DNA of 64,000 nt. Source: Setophaga petechia (lineage: Eukaryota; Chordata; Aves; Passeriformes; Parulidae). Below, one piece after another: positions 62,387 to 64,000 of the stretch. The notes beneath the pieces were generated by a model. It saw only the letters and a list, made by a program, of their open reading frames with translations, searched no databases and was not told the origin of the DNA. Position 1 is the stretch's first letter. Every line of letters starts with the position of its first letter. The stretch lies in the NCBI GenBank assembly GCA_024362935.1, contig JANCRA010000001.1, positions 63,392,930 through 63,456,929 on the forward strand. The letters run 5' to 3'. The position numbers were made by a program, and so were the translations under genes.

Positions 62387-63061
62387 TGTCAGGGAATGAA
62401 TGATTCTGTCTCGGGATCTCTCGCTGTGACCCCAAGAGATGTTAAAAGTCTCTTTTCCCAGCCCAAGCACTTGAAGAAGGAGTTGGAGCTCTTCAGTTCT
62501 CGGTCTCAAGGTTGTTTATTGAGTCTTATCTATAAAAATTTTTCTCCTGTCCTGCTGAGGTCCATCCAGCAGGACAGTTCCAGATGCACACTGCCCGCCC
62601 CCAGGGCGGTGTTATGTCTTTATACTAAAAACTACATGTACAATGTTTACAATGACTTCCCAATACCTATCACCTGTGCTAGACAGTGAGCTTCTACTCT
62701 AAAGCAACCTGCCAACATCACAGCAGAAGATGGAGGCCAAGGAGAAAGCTGGACACGCCCAGATCCCTCCATCTTGCCTCCTAAACCCCAAAATCTACTT
62801 TTTCACCCCGTGATAACTTCACTATTATTCTGCCTAAACTGTCGTGCCTGCTGATCTTCATATAAGGTTGGTAATTTGCTCCACAGGTCATAATTAAAAC
62901 CACAGGAGTTTTGGGCTCCATGCCAGGGCTTCTGAGCCCCCTGGCAGGGGTCTTGGCCGTTCTGGACAGCCAGAGGGATGTTCTGGGTTCCCACAATTCT
63001 GCTGTACGAAAATTCTGTAATATCTGATACACTCCAAACGTGACACGGTAAAAATCCAACA
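62387..63061 (-). mobile_element. Solo LTR of an avian endogenous retrovirus, antisense to TRPC3
   Basis: Read on the minus strand the 675-bp block begins TGTTGG and ends CCCTGACA, as LTRs begin TG and end CA. It contains a TATAAAG box (62624-62618), then, 100 bp on, AATAAA (62520-62515), giving U3-R-U5 order. It includes an 11-bp perfect inverted repeat (62547-62557 and 62567-62577), a CCGCCC/GGGCGG mini-hairpin near 62595-62608, and U3 text such as AAGATGGAGGGATCTGG. I recall the same sequence as a family widespread in songbird genomes. No internal retroviral genes adjoin it, so it is a solo LTR. No target duplication is evident at the chosen ends. It stops 96 bp before TRPC3 exon 3. Confidence 0.75.
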
Positions 63062-63157
63062 CTTCATTTTTATCAAGTTGTACAGGTCCTTCTCTCCTCA
63101 CTGCTGACTCTTAAGCACACGTGTGACGGGCCATGTTCTGTCCCCCTCCCATTCCAG

Positions 63158-63343
63158 AACGACTACCGCAAGCTGTCCATGCAGTGCAAGGACTTCGTGG
63201 TTGGCGTCCTGGACCTGTGCCGGGACTCGGAGGAGGTGGAGGCCATTCTGAACGGGGACCTGAACGCGGAGCCGCTGGAGGCGCAGAGGCACCGAGCGTC
63301 CCTGAGCCGCGTCAAGCTGGCCATTAAGTACGAAGTCAAAAAG
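63158..63343 (+). CDS. TRPC3: TRPC3 coding exon 3 (residues 333-394)
   Basis: The 186-bp exon has exactly 62 codons: [60 protein letters not shown] and KK. This is the start of the linker-helix region (Pfam TRP_2) joining the ankyrin domain to the membrane part. The acceptor is CCCCCTCCCATTCCAG and the donor AAG|GTAACT. The [18 protein letters not shown] stretch follows human TRPC3 (SAEPLEVHRHKASLSRVK as I recall) rather than TRPC7, which strengthens the paralogue call. It is GC-rich and intact. Phase 0 at both ends means skipping it would keep the frame. Confidence 0.97.
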
Positions 63344-64000
63344 GTAACTCCTCACAGCCCTCAGGCACTGTGGCAGGAGGGCACTGCCGCCTCCTCCCCC
63401 TGCAGGTGGTCAGATGCACAACTGAGACGTGGGGTGAGTAATCAAGGCTCTCAGGGCAGAAGGGGACTGTAATGAAGGAGTTTAGTTTAATCTACTTCGC
63501 ACCGCTGAGAAGTGGCAGGAGATTGTAATGACATAAATGAGGTGTGCTAGCCAGGCTTTGCACAGTTGGTCAGATCCTTCTCCTGATTAACTCAAAGGGT
63601 GTTTCAGTAGAGCCAGATTTTCACTCAGTGACAATCAGGCTGTGTCTTCTGTCAGTCAATGCAATAATACCTACTCCAAAGAGAACTCTGTGTTGGTTTC
63701 AACCCGTAAGTAACTCATGTGAAACTATGTGTTGTAGTGAGAAATTCCATGTGATTTACCATGCTTGTTCCTTTAAAAATATTTTAAAACTCAGCCCTGG
63801 AAATGCATGGAATATATCTGTGGCTGCTTGGTCAATTCATTTCAATTCTTCACCTTTCTACCTGTGTTTATTTGTGTTTTGGCAAGCATTTTCAGTAGAT
63901 GCCTCTCAAAGTAGTTTGTATTTTGTGAATGAATGCTGTGCATTGAAAAATGGAGCTATGCATCACATATTTGACATACATGCATGTCCTTTCATTGTAG
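63344..64000 (+). other. TRPC3: TRPC3 intron 3 (complete or nearly so)
   Basis: The donor is GTAACT at 63344. The window's final bases, CCTTTCATTGTAG, look like a splice acceptor, so the next exon (expected to open FVAHPNCQQQLL in TRPC3) may begin at 64001. No other feature is seen in this stretch. Confidence 0.6.

Larger units (their letters stand above)
55205..63157 (+). other. TRPC3: TRPC3 intron 2
   Basis: An 8.0-kb intron with donor GTAATG and acceptor TTCCAG (to 63157). It is rich in old mobile elements: a LINE reverse-transcriptase relic (~55.96-56.27 kb), an LTR-like repeat copy (~60.46-60.79 kb) and an LTR (62387-63061). It also has a 16-base A run near 57815 and an 18-base T run near 60257. 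ORFs up to 228 codons (60363-61049, minus) overlap repeat DNA and have no conserved domain that I can see. Confidence 0.85.

Noticed and set aside
62781..63101. 106-codon minus-strand ORF
   Set aside because: It lies almost entirely in the U3 part of the LTR, so it is not an independent gene.
1..64000. CRISPR arrays, bacterial operons, insertion sequences or a novel defence-type system
   Set aside because: The window is vertebrate nuclear DNA with spliced genes. No regularly spaced repeats or prokaryotic gene organisation are present.

Overview
This is a vertebrate nuclear window, almost certainly avian and probably passerine. The genes are intron-rich with GT-AG junctions. There are two CpG-island promoters, roughly 60% AT intergenic DNA and no mammalian-type SINEs. 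A 5'-truncated CR1 3' end carries the family's octamer tail, and there are LTR relics. Bird is a firm call. Passerine rests on my recollection of the LTR at 62.4-63.1 kb.

Two genes lie head to head. On the minus strand, 986 to about 16.75 kb holds the 5' end of BLTP1 (KIAA1109), a giant bridge-like lipid-transfer protein. It has a non-coding first exon in a CpG island (about 16.24-17.27 kb) and five coding exons that join in phase to give residues 1-181 plus two bases. The rest of the gene lies beyond position 1. On the plus strand, from about 45.4 kb to the end, is the 5' end of TRPC3, a diacylglycerol-gated cation channel. It has a CpG-island promoter and three coding exons (residues 1-394): the Glu/Pro-rich start, the ankyrin domain with its zinc motif, and the start of the linker helices. 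The pore and C-terminus lie past 64,000. This divergent order matches the BBS7-TRPC3-KIAA1109-ADAD1-IL2 block known in other vertebrates.

Between the promoters lie about 28 kb in which I can support no conventional gene. They hold an LTR-like repeat, a CR1 end, an older sauropsid repeat, one unusually long unrecognised ORF and low-complexity DNA. The TRPC3 introns carry a LINE reverse-transcriptase relic, a second copy of the LTR-like repeat in opposite orientation, and an antisense LTR ending less than 100 bp before exon 3.

I found no new multi-gene system. The best second-look items are the BLTP1 start region, where the choice among three acceptors gives either a strong uORF or in-frame N-terminal extensions; the LTR beside TRPC3 exon 3; the paired CCAAT/TATA-bearing repeats; the minisatellite in the TRPC3 CpG island; and the lone 239-codon ORF.
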